Part shown: piece by piece, positions 62,652-64,000 of the stretch
Layout: each line of letters begins with the position of its first letter
Numbering within the stretch: position 1 is the stretch's first letter
Origin: Streptomyces sp. H27-C3
GTDB lineage: Bacteria > Actinomycetota > Actinomycetes > Streptomycetales > Streptomycetaceae
Direction: 5' to 3'
Length of the DNA stretch: 64,000 nucleotides
NCBI RefSeq assembly: GCF_030063415.1
Contig: NZ_JASITA010000023.1
Span: 57,669-121,668 of the forward strand
Notes under the pieces: model-generated
Told to the model about the DNA's origin: nothing
Database searches by the model: none
What the model saw: only the letters and a program-made list of their open reading frames with translations
Position numbers and translations under genes: made by a program

Positions 62652-62889
62652 TAGGCCCGGCACTGCCACCCGTTTCCCGCGCGTGCCCGTTCCCGCGCGG
62701 GGAGGATCCGGATGGCGGCGCCGGGCCTGATCAGTTCTCCGTACGGATGGTGCGAGGTTCGGCCAATTCGGCCTGTGATGGCAGCAGTTCCCCGATCGAA
62801 AGGGGGTTGTGTGATGAGCGCCACCGGCCTGTGGATAAAGTTGTCCACAGGGTTGGCGGAGCAGGCGGTGTCCGCGAGAACGTCTTGCC
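62613..62889. other. Intergenic region with octanucleotide repeats and DnaA-box-like sites
   Basis: Just after the desaturase stop are five 8-bp repeats (62612-62651). Further on are DnaA-box-like sites (62830-62849). A G-rich inverted sequence (GCGCG runs near 62685) could be a weak terminator. No gene is seen. Confidence 0.6.
62830..62849. promoter_or_regulatory. Pair of inverted DnaA-box-like sites
   Basis: TGTGGATAA (62830-62838, reverse of TTATCCACA) and TTGTCCACA (62841-62849) face each other with a two-base gap. TTGTCCACA is the preferred Streptomyces DnaA box. They lie 41 bases before the DUF4192 gene start. Confidence 0.6.
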
Positions 62890-63924
62890 ATGAACAAGCA
62901 CCAGGAATCCACCGGCCCTTCCGCAAGCTCTTCCACCGGTGACCAGATCACCCTCCGAGGCCCCGCGGAGCTCGCCGACGCCCTGCCGTACCTGATGGGC
63001 TTTCACCCGACCGACAGCGTGGTGATGGTCGCGCTGCACGGCCGCCGCGGCCGGTTCGGCGGGCGACTGAGGCTCGGAATCCCACGCTCGCCCAGGGAGT
63101 GGCAGCCCGTCTCGGACCAGCTCGCCGACTGTCTGGTGACCGGGAGCGAGCGGCGGGGCGCCCGGCCCGACGGCATCGTCATCTTCCTCTGCCAGGACCC
63201 GGCGGTGGGGGAGTCGGGGCGGCAGACGATGGAGCGGCTGCGCCCCTTCGCACAGCAGCTGCGCACCGCCTGTGGCGCGCTCGACGTCCCCGTGTTCGAA
63301 GCGCTGTGCATCTCCGACGGCAGGTACTGGTCCTACTGCTGCCCCGACGCCCGGTGCTGCCCGCCCGAGGGCAGCGTGCTGGCCCTGCCCGGCACCTCGG
63401 TCATGGCGGCGGCCGCCGCCTACGCCGGCATCCAGGTGCGCGGATCACTTCGGGAGATGGAAACGCGGCTGATGTCCCGGCCGGGGCCCGACGACGGGGA
63501 GCAGGTGCGGGCTCTGGACGTGGCGGGGCTCGCCCTGGTGCCCCGGATTCTGAACGGGGACGAGCGCGAGCAGGTCGGGGCCGAGACGCTGGGCCTGGCC
63601 CGGCGTCTCATGCAGCGGTTGGGGGAGAGCGGGGCGCCGCCGGAGGAGCGGCCCGGCACGGACATCGGGGACGACGCGCTCATCGCCCCGGACGAGGCAG
63701 CCGCAGTCATCGTGGGTCTCCAGGACCGGGAGACCAGGGACCTGGCGGCCCAGTGGATGGAGGGCCCGGAAGCGCAGCGGGCGCTGCGGCTCTGGCGGGC
63801 GCTCGCTCGCCGCTGCGTCGGCCCGTACGAGACCCACGCCGCCGCGCCGCTCACCCTCGCCGGATGGGTCGCCTGGTCTGTTAACTGCACCAACTCGGTG
63901 ATCCACTCGACTCGGGGACCGTGA
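62890..63924 (+). pseudogene. DUF4192 protein, C-terminus replaced by foreign sequence
   Basis: The frame encodes 344 residues: ITLRGPAELADALPYLMGFHPTDSVVMVAL is the classical DUF4192 start, and RARRCVGPYETHAAAPLTLAGWVAWS leads to the family's C-terminal part, where GDE-type sequence should continue for about 50-60 residues. Here sequence changes at about 63879 to VNCTNSVIHSTRGP and stops. The break coincides with GTTAACTGCACCAA, so an insertion element probably entered here. ATG 62890 is the start. Function of DUF4192 is unknown. Confidence 0.7.
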
Positions 63925-64000
63925 CTCGTGAGCATTTGGACGTGCATGAGACTCCTTCGCTTCATCGAGATCTGATTGACGGACGTGCTCGGCTGCCCCG
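63879..64000 (+). mobile_element. Left end of a probable insertion element, cut by the window edge
   Basis: From 63879 the sequence no longer fits the DUF4192 gene. It begins GTTAACTGCACCAACTCGG, a possible terminal repeat, and contains an open frame from GTG 63921 to the window edge. The element type is not identifiable from 122 bases. Confidence 0.4.
63921..64000 (+). CDS. Partial open frame, possible transposase N-terminus
   Basis: A GTG at 63921 overlaps the truncated gene's stop and opens VTREHLDVHETPSLHRDLI..., 26 codons to the edge. There is no motif to name a family. If a transposase, it is read in the same direction as the interrupted gene. Confidence 0.35.
   Translation, partial: MTREHLDVHETPSLHRDLIDGRARLP

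Overview
The window is high-GC actinobacterial DNA that reads as a Streptomyces chromosome. The evidence is strong GC bias at third codon positions, many GTG and a few TTG starts, leaderless-looking promoters, a WhiB-like iron-sulfur signature, and a gene order that, from memory, matches the S. coelicolor dapF-rshA-hflX ... dinG-lexA-nrdR-nrdJ ... rnhB-recQ neighbourhood. No tRNA, rRNA or CRISPR array was recognised.

Positions 1 to about 27.86 kb are accessory. The left edge carries a cut gene, a class F-type sortase and a secreted CHRD-domain protein. Next come a frameshifted tyrosine integrase (2346-3538), a frameshifted ClpP-like gene and its frameshifted XRE-type regulator. From 5.67 to 25.1 kb lies a two-armed type IV secretion (conjugation-type) locus. 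The minus-strand operon encodes a tail-anchored protein, a DUF4913 protein, a lipoprotein, a single-pass membrane protein, a three-enzyme peptidoglycan hydrolase, a beta-propeller lipoprotein and a VirD4/TraG-like coupling ATPase. The plus-strand operon encodes a TcpC-like protein, a small pilin-like protein, a PrgI/TcpE-like protein, a VirB4-like ATPase, a VirB6-like membrane protein, two tandem paralogues of unknown function, an unknown 362-residue protein and a multi-pass membrane protein. A Wbl-like/HTH fusion regulator and a small acidic protein follow. No relaxase, replication protein or TraB/FtsK-type translocase was seen. The locus ends at a second, 3'-truncated integrase copy.

The two integrase copies sit in 593/594-bp direct repeats (3092-3684 and 27264-27857), about 95% identical over the first 300 bases by eye. 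Both end at the same 21-bp sequence with a small inverted repeat, and both carry clusters of a CTGAC-based repeat upstream. A further CTGAC cluster lies just right of the left repeat. I infer two related integrative elements accreted in tandem at one attachment site beside the dapF region. The right-hand one has lost the 3' part of its integrase and is probably immobilised.

From 27.95 kb on, the window is mostly core chromosome: a small membrane protein, dapF, rshA, an M1-type peptidase, hflX with a sigma-R type promoter, a secreted trypsin-like protease beside the remnant of a paralogue, and an NRPS-independent siderophore operon (aminotransferase, IucA/IucC, acyltransferase, IucA/IucC). Then come dinG, lexA with an SOS box, nrdR-nrdJ with candidate NrdR boxes, a methyltransferase, a TerD-family protein, a DUF4937-like protein, a phosphatase, an ADP-ribosylglycohydrolase, a DUF4153/4173-type membrane protein, rnhB, two conserved unknowns and a RecQ helicase with a phosphoribosyltransferase-like C-terminus. 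The right end has a lipid desaturase framed by unusual repeats, a pair of DnaA-box-like sites, and a DUF4192 gene whose 3' end is replaced by foreign sequence, probably an insertion element running off the window.
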